From Solibacillus faecavium (GTDB lineage Bacteria; Bacillota; Bacilli; Bacillales_A; Planococcaceae): 64,000 nt of DNA. The position numbers and the translations under genes were made by a program. Location: NCBI RefSeq assembly GCF_014836905.1, contig NZ_JACSPZ010000004.1, positions 186,001 through 250,000 on the forward strand, written 5' to 3'. The notes under the pieces are model-generated. The model worked only from the letters and a program-made list of their open reading frames with translations, did no database searches and had not been told where the DNA came from. Shown piece after piece: positions 14,330-22,008 of the stretch (position 1 is the first letter of the stretch; each line of letters opens with the position of its first letter).

Positions 14330-14347
14330 TTGTCGTTCCTCCAACAT

Positions 14348-14911
14348 TTATCCGCAAATTATGCGCTCTTTGTCTGTAAGTAGTATATGTACCGGTAGAT
14401 CATGTGATTCTCTCGGCACTTCATTTAAAAGCTGTTCATCAAAAGCGAGGGAAATGCGCTTTCCGCTGTATCCAACTAAAAATCGGTCATAATAACCGCC
14501 ACCAAAACCAATACGGTAGCCTTGACGATCAAACACTACACCTGGAACAACTATCACGTCTATTTCCTCTTTTTCAACTAATTGTGTCAATTCTGGGATT
14601 GGTTCTAAAATGTTTTTGTATGCCCGTTCCGTCTCAGCAAAGCTATCTATTTTGTAAAACTGCATCGAACGGTCCGCCGGGTTGCATTTTGGAACGACAA
14701 CTTTCTTATTTAATAGCCAAAATTGCTCGATTATAAACGTAGTATCTACTTCAGGTTGATTCGATAAAGTAAGCCCAATGGTACTAGCCTTTTTAATAGA
14801 AGGTTCTTGTAATAACTGCCGGGCTAAATTGAATGAGCGCTCACGATATGTTTGATAAGACATTCGTGCCAAATTTTCCTGAACATGTTTACGATAATCC
14901 CTTTTATCCAA
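14348..14911 (-). CDS. fthC: 5-formyltetrahydrofolate cyclo-ligase
   Basis: The 187-residue enzyme recycles 5-formyl-THF to 5,10-methenyl-THF using ATP. The basic N-terminus (KRDYRKHV), the VPKC segment and the ATP/Mg-binding signature GFGGGYYDRF at 135-144 are all present. Equivalent to B. subtilis YqgN, with the same neighbours (rpmG, yqgQ). It is immediately followed by yqgQ, so the two form an operon. Confidence 0.93.
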   Translation of the reverse strand: MDKRDYRKHVQENLARMSYQTYRERSFNLARQLLQEPSIKKASTIGLTLSNQPEVDTTFIIEQFWLLNKKVVVPKCNPADRSMQFYKIDSFAETERAYKNILEPIPELTQLVEKEEIDVIVVPGVVFDRQGYRIGFGGGYYDRFLVGYSGKRISLAFDEQLLNEVPRESHDLPVHILLTDKERIICG

Positions 14912-15016
14912 CTAATCCCCCTACTTTCTTCATATAGGTTAACAGTTATTATCATAGATCAATTTTAAATCCATCTATCATAAAAACGTTCAACAATGTT
15001 CGTATGTTCCAAGTAA

Positions 15017-15046
15017 AAAGCCAAAACCCACAAGTGGTTTTGGCTA
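15017..15046 (-). terminator. Intrinsic terminator after rpmG
   Basis: The stem AGCCAAAACCAC/GTGGTTTTGGCT (about 15018-15044) has a short loop and is followed by a T-run on the minus strand. Confidence 0.7.
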
Positions 15047-15058
15047 ACTGAGCGATTA

Positions 15059-15208
15059 TTACTTTGTTTCACGGTGAAGAGTGTACTTCTTCTCGCGAGA
15101 GCAATATTTTTTAAGTTCAAGACGCTCTGGATTGTTACGCTTGTTCTTTTTTGAAATGTAGTTACGTTCGCCGCAGTCTGTGCAAGCTAAAGTAATGTTT
15201 ACGCGCAT
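15059..15208 (-). CDS. rpmG: 50S ribosomal protein L33 (bL33)
   Basis: The 49-residue protein [17 protein letters not shown]...YTLHRETK is a clear bL33. It keeps the first CxxC pair (C9, C12) and one further Cys in KKYCSREKK, but the fourth Cys of the zinc-ribbon form is replaced by Glu. GGGAGGG precedes two adjacent ATG codons (15211 and 15208); the second is the usual start. An extended -10, TGTTATAAT, lies at 15274-15282 on this strand. It is upstream of the cyclo-ligase gene, as in Bacillus. Confidence 0.95.
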   Translation of the reverse strand: MRVNITLACTDCGERNYISKKNKRNNPERLELKKYCSREKKYTLHRETK

Positions 15209-15431
15209 CATTAACCCTCCCACTCTAAATTAAGAATATAAATTTATTTGAGCATGATTTATACGACTTACCTATTATAACACACTCTCTCAAAAAATCT
15301 AGTATGATTTATTATTAAGTTTTACTATGCTAAAATAAAGGTAATTTGTAATGAGGTGGAAGGTTTTTATACAAACAAGACATGTTTCATTACATCTTCA
15401 ATAAGATTAGTAATAAAATGGAGGACTACAT

Positions 15432-15881
15432 ATGGAACTTTCTTCGATATTAATGATTGCAGGAATTATCGTCATTATCTTATCGTTATTTTTAAAAGAT
15501 AAGTCCGTTCAGGTTGAAAAAGATGTAGAAGAATTATCAATTAATATTTATCAGGAAACAAATGCTTTAAAACGCCGAATTAAACTACTGGAGGAAGAGT
15601 TGCTGGTAGAACCGAATTTCCAGGTTAAGCATCCTGAAGTCGATAAACCCGATGCTTTTACTTCTTTTCAGAAAGTGGCTGCTCAAATCAAGACAGGTCA
15701 AAGCAGTTATACCCAATCCGACTTAAAATCTGAAAAGAACAATAAGCCAATTAACGGCATTTTAGTAAGTCAGGTTTTGGCATTAAACGGTCAAGGTTTA
15801 TCAATTGATGAAATCAGTAAACTTTCCACTTTATCACATGCCCAAATCCAGTCGATTTTGGCAAACGGAGGGAAACAATGA
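15432..15881 (+). CDS. Membrane-anchored coiled-coil protein with a C-terminal HTH-like segment (DUF6115-like)
   Basis: The 149-residue protein has one N-terminal transmembrane helix (residues 4-21), a coiled coil (about 30-58; ETNALKRRIKLLEEELL), a variable linker and a C-terminal helix-turn-helix-like motif (VLALNGQGLSIDEISKLSTL). The layout resembles SwrB/DUF6115 proteins of Bacilli. It overlaps the next gene by four bases (ATGA), so they are translationally coupled. GGAGG precedes the start. Function unknown; a membrane or flagellar accessory role is only a guess by resemblance. Confidence 0.6.
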   Translation: MELSSILMIAGIIVIILSLFLKDKSVQVEKDVEELSINIYQETNALKRRIKLLEEELLVEPNFQVKHPEVDKPDAFTSFQKVAAQIKTGQSSYTQSDLKSEKNNKPINGILVSQVLALNGQGLSIDEISKLSTLSHAQIQSILANGGKQ

Positions 15882-16369
15882 AAACCTCGTTGCGAGCATT
15901 TGGAATTGGTCTATTTGTGGCGGGTGCAAGCATCGCTTTAGTTGATTTATCTTCTGGTGAAACCGAATCCAAACAAAAAGACATAGCACTATATGAACAG
16001 CAGTTAAAAGATTATGAAAATCAAATAACCTTGTTAACCGAACAATTGGACAAGCAAAATTCTCACAAAGATGAAAAATCTGAAAATCAAACAGCTGAAA
16101 AAACAAATGATTCCTCTTCTATAAATGAAGAAAAATCGAATACTGAGAAAGTTACCGAAGCGACGATTTATATATATGAAGATGTTTCCATTTATACAAT
16201 CGGACAGCAGGCAGAAGATTTTGGCATTGTTGCAAATGGACGCGAACTTGAGCTGTTTTTATCCAAACCGGATTATGCGCGCTCCATTCAAAAAGGTGCG
16301 TTTGATCTAAGTTCTGACATGACAATTGAACAAATCGCTAAAGTATTAACAGGACAATCAATTGAATAG
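15878..16369 (+). CDS. Membrane-anchored protein with a YceG/MltG-type N-domain only
   Basis: A 163-residue protein with an N-terminal membrane anchor (residues 5-24), a coiled coil (about 35-60), a polar low-complexity linker and a C-terminal domain of about 70 residues (IYIYEDVSIYTIGQQAEDFG to EQIAKVLTG). That domain resembles the LysM-like portion of MltG/YceG endolytic transglycosylases, but no catalytic domain follows. Coupled to the upstream coiled-coil gene by a four-base overlap. Likely an envelope accessory protein that could bind peptidoglycan; this is inferred. Confidence 0.55.
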   Translation: MKTSLRAFGIGLFVAGASIALVDLSSGETESKQKDIALYEQQLKDYENQITLLTEQLDKQNSHKDEKSENQTAEKTNDSSSINEEKSNTEKVTEATIYIYEDVSIYTIGQQAEDFGIVANGRELELFLSKPDYARSIQKGAFDLSSDMTIEQIAKVLTGQSIE

Positions 16370-16426
16370 CGAATACGAAAAGCTGTTCTTTATATTCAGG
16401 TCAGCTATTCATGATTGGGGGGTATT

Positions 16427-17632
16427 ATGGATTACATAAAAAAAGGAACGAAAGCATTTACAATGACGAATATCGCTCTATTTTCCGCGGGCTTTATTAC
16501 CTTTGCAAATCTTTACGTTACACAGCCACTTCTGCCCCAGTTTTCGAAAGACTATAATGTTTCCCCTGCTACAGCAAGTTTGTCGCTATCTGCAGCTACT
16601 TCAGTCCTTGCATTTAGCCTTATACTTTTCGGTTCATTATCCGAAGCATGGGGACGGAAAAAGTTGATGACGATTTCGATTTTTGCAGCATCTTTCCTTA
16701 CTTTCGCATTGGCTTTTGCACCTAATTTCGAGGCAATTCTTGTACTGCGAATTCTGCAAGGTTTTGTATTTGCAGGTGTTCCCGCTATTGCGATGGCTTA
16801 TTTAGGAGAGGAAATGGATCCCACAAGCTTTGGAGCTGCAATGGGGCTTTACATAAGTGGCAATGCTGTTGGAGGATTATCTGGTCGTATCATTATTGGT
16901 ACAATGTCCGACCTTTACAGCTGGCAAATAGGAATGATTGTTCTTGGTGTATTAAGCATTATTATAAGTTGTTATTTCGTCTGGGCACTTCCGGAATCGA
17001 AACATTTCAACCCACGCCCATTACAATTTAAACTATTATCAAAAACATTATTTCAGCATATTAAGAACAAAAAGCTCGTTTTATTATTTGGAATTGGTTT
17101 CACATTAATGGGCAGCTTTGTCACAATGTACAATTATATTGGATTTAAATTAGTCGAGCCACCTTATTTATTAAGTATGACAATTATTAGTTGGCTTTTT
17201 ATCGTATATCTAGTCGGGTCATGGAGCTCTGCCTGGTTCGGCAGCTTATCCGATACATATGGACGTCAAAAGGTTTTATACAGCGGTATTCTTATTATGC
17301 TGACAGGGGCCCTTTTGACATTTCCGGTGAGTTTAACTTTAAAAATTATTGGTCTTATTATTTTTACATTTGGTTTTTTTGGGTCCCATTCTATAGCGAG
17401 CGGTTGGGTGAGCCAGTTGGCAGAAAATGACAAAGCGCAGGCCTCTTCCTTATACTTATTTGCGTATTATATGGGCTCTAGTATAGGAGGGACAATTGGA
17501 GGATTATTTTGGTCTAAATACGGCTGGATAGGAACGGTAACTTTTATGGTATCTTCCCTATTAATTACTTTGATTTTCGCTGTCTTAATTCATTATTTAT
17601 ATTTGAATAACAAAAAAATGCAGGACATCTAA
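16427..17632 (+). CDS. MFS transporter (drug:H+ antiporter-1 type, YnfM-like)
   Basis: The 401-residue protein has twelve predicted transmembrane segments in two halves. The loop 2-3 motif GSLSEAWGRKKLM and its second-half counterpart GSLSDTYGRQKVL are diagnostic of the major facilitator superfamily, and LRILQGF precedes the motif C region. The start is the ATG at 16427, with GGGGGG nearby. Substrate unknown; relatives are exporters of sugars, drugs or metabolites. It ends in a bidirectional terminator shared with degV. Confidence 0.88.
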   Translation: MDYIKKGTKAFTMTNIALFSAGFITFANLYVTQPLLPQFSKDYNVSPATASLSLSAATSVLAFSLILFGSLSEAWGRKKLMTISIFAASFLTFALAFAPNFEAILVLRILQGFVFAGVPAIAMAYLGEEMDPTSFGAAMGLYISGNAVGGLSGRIIIGTMSDLYSWQIGMIVLGVLSIIISCYFVWALPESKHFNPRPLQFKLLSKTLFQHIKNKKLVLLFGIGFTLMGSFVTMYNYIGFKLVEPPYLLSMTIISWLFIVYLVGSWSSAWFGSLSDTYGRQKVLYSGILIMLTGALLTFPVSLTLKIIGLIIFTFGFFGSHSIASGWVSQLAENDKAQASSLYLFAYYMGSSIGGTIGGLFWSKYGWIGTVTFMVSSLLITLIFAVLIHYLYLNNKKMQDI

Positions 17633-17653
17633 ATGGATGCCCTGCATTTTACT
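17616..17653. terminator. Bidirectional terminator between the MFS gene and degV
   Basis: The stem AATGCAGGACATC/GATGCCCTGCATT, with one mismatch, is flanked by A-run and T-run. The MFS stop codon is in the loop. Confidence 0.85.
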
Positions 17654-18504
17654 TATTCACGTACCCAAGTTAAACCTAATGTTCCTTCGCCCGCATGAAC
17701 ACCTACACATGCAGATAATGGCGTTGGCTTAAATATAATAGTAGGAAACTGCTCTTCCAGTTCCTTTTTCCACTCAATTGCTCCCGTAAGATTGTTACAA
17801 TGTATAACTGCTACTTCTTTTACAGGTGATTTCTGAATGGCACGTTGCAGTTTTTCGATTACGGCTTTTTTTGCACGCTTATCAGCACGAACTTTTTGTG
17901 CTACTTCTACGCCGCCCTCTTTATTATATTCAATGACTAATTTAATATTTAATAAATTACTAAGAAACATAGCTGTCCCTGAAACTCGTCCACTTTTATG
18001 CAGCTGGTCTAAACTCGCTGGTATAAAGGCTAGTTCTGCATTTCCACGCATTGCTTCAATTTTCTTCACGATCTCTTCTGGTTCCAGGCCGTCTTTTTCA
18101 AGTTCCAATCCTAACTCCAACATGTATTGCATTGGATAGGAGCCAATTTTTGCATCGATAACAAAATTTTTAAATCCTGCCTGCTCAGCTGCCATAGGAG
18201 CACTTAATACTGTTCCTGATAATTGCTCGGATGTATGAATGGCAATTGCACAATCATAGCCTTCCTGTTTTAATTTTTCATATAATGCTACATGCTCACC
18301 AAAAGCAGGTTGGGATGTTTTCGGATGTGCTTTTGCATTTTTTAATTTATCATAAAATTCATCATGTGTCATATCAATTGTTTCGCGTAGTGCGCCTTCT
18401 TCAAATACAATATTTAATGCAAGCACATGTATGTTATGCTTCTTTATAAATTCCGGCGATAATAGTGCTGCTGTATCTGTAACCCATGCAATCTTTTTTG
18501 TCAT
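17653..18504 (-). CDS. DegV family fatty-acid-binding protein
   Basis: The 283-residue protein has the DegV features: an N-terminal VTDTAALLSPE, a central SGTVLSA (lipid headgroup-binding Ser), DAKIGS, and LHKSGRVSG. DegV/FakB proteins bind a fatty acid and present it to the kinase FakA for phosphorylation. No fakA is nearby. A 14-bp palindrome lies in the intergenic region with the divergent glutathione peroxidase gene. Confidence 0.88.
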   Translation of the reverse strand: MTKKIAWVTDTAALLSPEFIKKHNIHVLALNIVFEEGALRETIDMTHDEFYDKLKNAKAHPKTSQPAFGEHVALYEKLKQEGYDCAIAIHTSEQLSGTVLSAPMAAEQAGFKNFVIDAKIGSYPMQYMLELGLELEKDGLEPEEIVKKIEAMRGNAELAFIPASLDQLHKSGRVSGTAMFLSNLLNIKLVIEYNKEGGVEVAQKVRADKRAKKAVIEKLQRAIQKSPVKEVAVIHCNNLTGAIEWKKELEEQFPTIIFKPTPLSACVGVHAGEGTLGLTWVRE

Positions 18505-18572
18505 TCTAAATCCCCTTGATGTATAAAATTATTTACTCAACATAATGTAAGCGCAAACATATTTCCCACACA

Positions 18573-18586
18573 GTGACAACTGTCAC
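18573..18586. promoter_or_regulatory. 14-bp palindrome between degV and the peroxidase gene
   Basis: GTGACA-AC-TGTCAC is a perfect palindrome 69 bases upstream of degV and 159 upstream of the peroxidase. No adjacent regulator gene is seen, so the protein that might bind it is unknown. Confidence 0.4.
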
Positions 18587-18744
18587 GTTTTACTTAATAA
18601 AATTTACCGTTCGACATTTTTTCGACAAAAATTTTATTTTATTTTTATACTCCGATGAAATGGATTATTTTACATAATGGCATTTTTTACGTACGATAAT
18701 AATACAAAATTTAATATGAATAGTTTTTTAGGAGGAGAATATTA

Positions 18745-19215
18745 ATGAATATTTATGACATCCCTGTTAAAACAGAAAAAGGGGAACAATATGAATTAGA
18801 CCGCTATAAAGGACAGGTAATGATGATTGTCAATACTGCGAGTAAATGTGGCTTTACGAATCAATTTTCACAGCTTGAGGAACTTTATGAAAAGTATAAA
18901 GAGGAAGGATTTGTCGTACTTGGCTTCCCATCCGATCAATTTAAGCAGGAATTATCTTCAAGTGAAGATGCTGCCGAATTTTGTCGCATGGACTACGGCG
19001 TAACTTTTCCAATGCACGAGATTATTAAAGTGAACGGTGCGGACGCTCACCCATTATTTAAACATTTATCTTCAGAAGCAAAAGGACTTTTAGGCCAATC
19101 AGTTAAATGGAATTTCACGAAGTTTTTAGTCGATCGGGATGGAAACGTCATTAAACGTTATGCACCACAAGATTCCCCGACAAAAGCAGAAAACGATATT
19201 GCCAAATTACTTTAA
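18745..19215 (+). CDS. Glutathione peroxidase family (thioredoxin-type) peroxidase
   Basis: This 156-residue enzyme reduces hydroperoxides, probably with thioredoxin. The peroxidatic Cys is C35 (NTASKCGFT), with Q65 and W122 (KWNFTKFLV) completing the catalytic triad; C80 is a likely resolving Cys. The conserved FPCNQF motif reads FPSDQF, so Cys is replaced by Ser at 63. TAGGAGGAGAAT precedes the start. Homologue of B. subtilis BsaA. Confidence 0.92.
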   Translation: MNIYDIPVKTEKGEQYELDRYKGQVMMIVNTASKCGFTNQFSQLEELYEKYKEEGFVVLGFPSDQFKQELSSSEDAAEFCRMDYGVTFPMHEIIKVNGADAHPLFKHLSSEAKGLLGQSVKWNFTKFLVDRDGNVIKRYAPQDSPTKAENDIAKLL

Positions 19216-19223
19216 CGTGTAAA

Positions 19224-19251
19224 AGCAGCCGAATATTTGAATTCGGCTGCA
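19224..19251 (+). repeat. Terminator-like palindrome, first of two identical copies
   Basis: This 28-base segment (stem GCAGCCGAAT/ATTCGGCTGC) is identical to 19566-19593. The first copy follows the peroxidase stop by 8 bases and lacks a T-run. Confidence 0.8.
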
Positions 19252-19258
19252 CAGATTG

Positions 19259-19297
19259 TCGACAAAAGGTCTCGAAAAACCTTTTGTCTTTTTATTA
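19259..19297 (+). terminator. Intrinsic terminator after the peroxidase gene
   Basis: The 10-bp stem GACAAAAGGT/ACCTTTTGTC is followed by five T. Confidence 0.7.
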
Positions 19298-19399
19298 TAA
19301 ATTTTAATTAGGTGCTTAGCAGGAACAAGTTGTTCATGTTCATAGAATTTATTGCTAGTCATCGTTCGTACCTCGCTTTATTTAAAGGGATGAATAAGT

Positions 19400-19539
19400 T
19401 GATTGGAATGGAGGGACCGTGACTCCACCGGGAACCGCACGTGCGGAAGATCCACTAAATGGTGCCTGCCGCTCTTGGCACCATTTAGTTAGCTGGAGCC
19501 GTGCCCGGGGAAAGCATCGGTCCCGGAATGGAAATCAAC
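19400..19539 (+). repeat. GC-rich palindromic intergenic repeat, copy A
   Basis: A composite palindrome starting TTGATTGGAATGGAGGGACC and ending GGTCCCGGAATGGAAATCAA has an inner 13-bp hairpin, ACTAAATGGTGCC/GGCACCATTTAGT. It shares the GGAATGGAGGG, CCGGGAAC and GTGCCCG..GGAAAGC blocks with copies at 40011-40278 and 51980-52214. No coding frame. Confidence 0.7.
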
Positions 19540-19565
19540 GGTTTTAAGAGTTTGTCTACAGTCTC

Positions 19566-19593
19566 AGCAGCCGAATATTTGAATTCGGCTGCA
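19566..19593 (+). repeat. Terminator-like palindrome, second copy with T-run
   Basis: Identical to 19224-19251 and followed by TTTTTT, so this copy is a functional-looking terminator. It lies 6 bases beyond the end of the anti-sigma-like gene on the opposite strand. Confidence 0.8.
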
Positions 19594-19599
19594 GTTTTT

Positions 19600-20463
19600 T
19601 TAAAACAAAAACTCTTCTTCCTTTTTTAAATCCAGATATAATGGCATAATCACCAAACATATTACGAGTATAAAAATAGCAACACATAGAATATTCAATG
19701 GAAGCGGTAAGCCAAAATAAGGCGAGAATATTAAAGTTGCCGTTGTTTGCATCGTTAATACCCCTATTATTTGACGGTATTTTTTTGTGTAAAACAATTT
19801 TTCATTACATGATGGACAATGCAATTCCATTTTAAAATGCCATACCATTTTAATTTGCTCCTTTTTTGAAAATGAATGGCTACAATGCGGACAGTATATA
19901 GTACCGGATGTATTGCGGGCAAAATAAAATGAAAGTAAGATTTGAAAAATAATAATTAAGATGAAAATACTAAACTTCAGCCACTGAATGTCCAATTCTA
20001 ACATCTGAAGTATTCCACCTATTGCAGAGATGATAAATGGCGCAATAAAGATAAGCACATATCGCCAACTATAAACCGTTTTTCGTAATTTAAGTATTTT
20101 CGGTTTTTGCCATCGCCTCATCGTAAAAAATACAATTGTCGCGAGAATACCATTAATAATTAGCAATACACTAATAATGGCTACATGTTTGCCTCGTCTT
20201 ATTAATTCAGTTAAATGTTCTGTTTCATAACTATCTGTTACTGGCTTAGATGCTTGATTGATAGGTGAAACAAAATCATCATTACTAATTAGGTACAAAA
20301 AAAACAATGCTGTAAAAACAAAAACCGGTGCAATCACCATTGTCCAATTCACCTGACGTTTCGGGCGTTTTGAATGAATAATCGTTTGATTTATATTCTT
20401 CTTCTGTTGTTCCGTTAGTTGCAGCTTACTTAACTCTTTTTGCCATTTTTCTTTATTCATCAT
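19600..20463 (-). CDS. Putative anti-sigma membrane protein with a zinc ribbon
   Basis: The protein has 287 residues: a cytosolic N-terminus (1-38), transmembrane segments near 40-60, 94-115, 133-150, 160-182, 235-255 and 258-278, and a CPHC...CPSC zinc ribbon at about 193-220 between membrane helices. It overlaps the ECF sigma gene by 11 bases, the usual position of an anti-sigma factor, so it probably restrains that sigma. The zinc ribbon resembles the short CxxC-(~20)-CxxC family. The start is at 20463 or the adjacent ATG at 20460. Confidence 0.6.
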   Translation of the reverse strand: MMNKEKWQKELSKLQLTEQQKKNINQTIIHSKRPKRQVNWTMVIAPVFVFTALFFLYLISNDDFVSPINQASKPVTDSYETEHLTELIRRGKHVAIISVLLIINGILATIVFFTMRRWQKPKILKLRKTVYSWRYVLIFIAPFIISAIGGILQMLELDIQWLKFSIFILIIIFQILLSFYFARNTSGTIYCPHCSHSFSKKEQIKMVWHFKMELHCPSCNEKLFYTKKYRQIIGVLTMQTTATLIFSPYFGLPLPLNILCVAIFILVICLVIMPLYLDLKKEEEFLF

Positions 20464-20947
20464 TCATCACCTCCATACTTAACTTTGGCCTTAACTTCGC
20501 CCTTGCACGCTGTAAACGTGATTTAACCGTCGATACCGCCAATTGTAATAACTCTGCTATCTCGATAACTGTCATCTCTTCATAATAATAGAGCAATAAT
20601 ACTTCCCGATCTTTGACGGGTAAGGCAAGAACTGCAGCAGTTACTTCCCCTTGTAACTCCTTCTCTACATAAATTTGCTCAGCACCCTTTTCATATGGTT
20701 GAAACAACTGAAAAATAGCAAATTTCTTGTTCTTCCAGCTTCTCAAATAATCATAGCTGCGGTTTATCGTCATTTTTACTAAATATGTTTTAATCGACGC
20801 CTTCTGTTCAAATTGATCCGATTTATGATAAAAATTTAAAAATACGTCCTGGACAACTTCTTCTGCCGCTAAGCGATCCTTCGTATATATAAAGGCAATT
20901 CGGTACAAATAATCACTATATGTATCAATAAGCTGCTCAATATTCAC
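20453..20947 (-). CDS. ECF-type RNA polymerase sigma factor
   Basis: The 164-residue sigma-70 family protein has region 2 (residues 1-75; YLYRIAFIYTKDRLAAEEVVQDVF) and region 4 (about 105-160; LPVKDREVLLLYYYEEMTV, then EIAELLQLAVSTVKSRL). The GTG at 20947 has GGGGGG six bases upstream; the TTG at 20965 is less likely. It is cotranscribed with a membrane anti-sigma candidate. Signal and regulon are unknown. Confidence 0.9.
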   Translation of the reverse strand: MNIEQLIDTYSDYLYRIAFIYTKDRLAAEEVVQDVFLNFYHKSDQFEQKASIKTYLVKMTINRSYDYLRSWKNKKFAIFQLFQPYEKGAEQIYVEKELQGEVTAAVLALPVKDREVLLLYYYEEMTVIEIAELLQLAVSTVKSRLQRARAKLRPKLSMEVMNDE

Positions 20948-21016
20948 TTGCCGCCCCCCTTTCAACCTTATAGACGTATCTAATTTAAAGTTGGACTCAT
21001 TTTCTTTTTAGTTTTT

Positions 21017-21059
21017 TAAAAAAAATCACCTAACCAGATGTCTGATTAGGTGAATGTTT
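21017..21059 (-). terminator. Terminator after the trpEG-DUF5071 operon
   Basis: The stem TCACCTAA.CAGA/TCTG.TTAGGTGA is followed on the minus strand by T8, read as A8 on the plus strand. Confidence 0.85.
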
Positions 21060-21430
21060 TAGGGTTCGAAACTTTGTAATGCTTCTTTTGCAGCTTCAAT
21101 ATTATCTTCATTAAAGGGAGTTTCCTCCATTGCAGCAATCTTCTCTACTGCATCTGCCAATACAAGCTTTGAATAAAACGGTAACTTCGGTACAATTCTT
21201 ACTAAGCACCAGTAAATCCACATATCATCGTCTCCACGGAGAACCTCTTCAACAAGTGGAGTTATCTCATTTGGATACCGAAGCAATAGTTCGACCATTG
21301 GCTCAGCTACCGGCCAGTTCATATCCTGAACCCACTCAAGCAGCTGTGGCAATATTGGGATGACCAATTCAGCATCTGCTTCTTTTAACTGTTCCACTGC
21401 GGCTAAATCATGTTTATCTTTTGGAATCAT
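21059..21430 (-). CDS. DUF5071 helical repeat protein
   Basis: This 123-residue all-helical protein fits DUF5071, a short HEAT-like domain (IPKDKHDLAAVEQL at the start, then NWPVAEPMVELLLRYP and DDDMWIYWCLVRIVPKLP). Its start overlaps trpG by four bases (ATGA), so it is translated with the anthranilate synthase genes and shares their T-box control. Such proteins are usually near immunity or unrelated genes; a role in tryptophan supply is not known and not implied. Confidence 0.75.
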   Translation of the reverse strand: MIPKDKHDLAAVEQLKEADAELVIPILPQLLEWVQDMNWPVAEPMVELLLRYPNEITPLVEEVLRGDDDMWIYWCLVRIVPKLPFYSKLVLADAVEKIAAMEETPFNEDNIEAAKEALQSFEP

Positions 21431-22008
21431 ACACGTACCTCCACCTCTTCAAGAAATTTCCTCATCATATCGGAACCAAGCTTAGTTCCGATAGACTCAG
21501 GGTGAAACTGTAAACCGTATACAGGATACTTACAATGTTGAACTGCCATTATTTCCTCATCATCCGCGCTTATTGCAACAATCTCAAAATCCTTATGCAA
21601 TGTTTCTTTTTCGATAATAAGCGAATGATAACGCATCACTTCAATTTCCTCTTCAAAATGTTCAAACAAACCTTTCTTTTCAAATCGAAGCTTGCTCGTT
21701 TTACCGTGCATTATATTTTCCGCCCTGCTCACTGTCGCTCCAAAAGCTTCTCCAATAGATTGATGACCTAAGCAAATACCTAAAATCGGAAACTCAGAGT
21801 ATAACTGTTGAATCATTTCAATTACAATGCCCGCTTCCTTAGGCTCACCCGGACCAGGTGAAATAACAATGGCTTTCGGTTTCATAGAACGAATATCATT
21901 AACTGTTACGGTATCATTCCGGACAACTTTTACATCTTCACCTAACATTGCAATTTGGTGATACAAATTATACGTAAACGAATCATAGTTATCGATAAGT
22001 AAAATCAT
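21427..22008 (-). CDS. trpG: Anthranilate synthase glutamine amidotransferase subunit
   Basis: The 193-residue class I glutamine amidotransferase has its nucleophile C79 in GICLGHQ, with H169 and E171 (FHPES). It supplies ammonia to TrpE. Overlaps trpE by four bases. In many Bacilli the same subunit also serves p-aminobenzoate synthesis (pabA). The tryptophan-specific leader favours trpG as its main role. Confidence 0.92.
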   Translation of the reverse strand: MILLIDNYDSFTYNLYHQIAMLGEDVKVVRNDTVTVNDIRSMKPKAIVISPGPGEPKEAGIVIEMIQQLYSEFPILGICLGHQSIGEAFGATVSRAENIMHGKTSKLRFEKKGLFEHFEEEIEVMRYHSLIIEKETLHKDFEIVAISADDEEIMAVQHCKYPVYGLQFHPESIGTKLGSDMMRKFLEEVEVRV

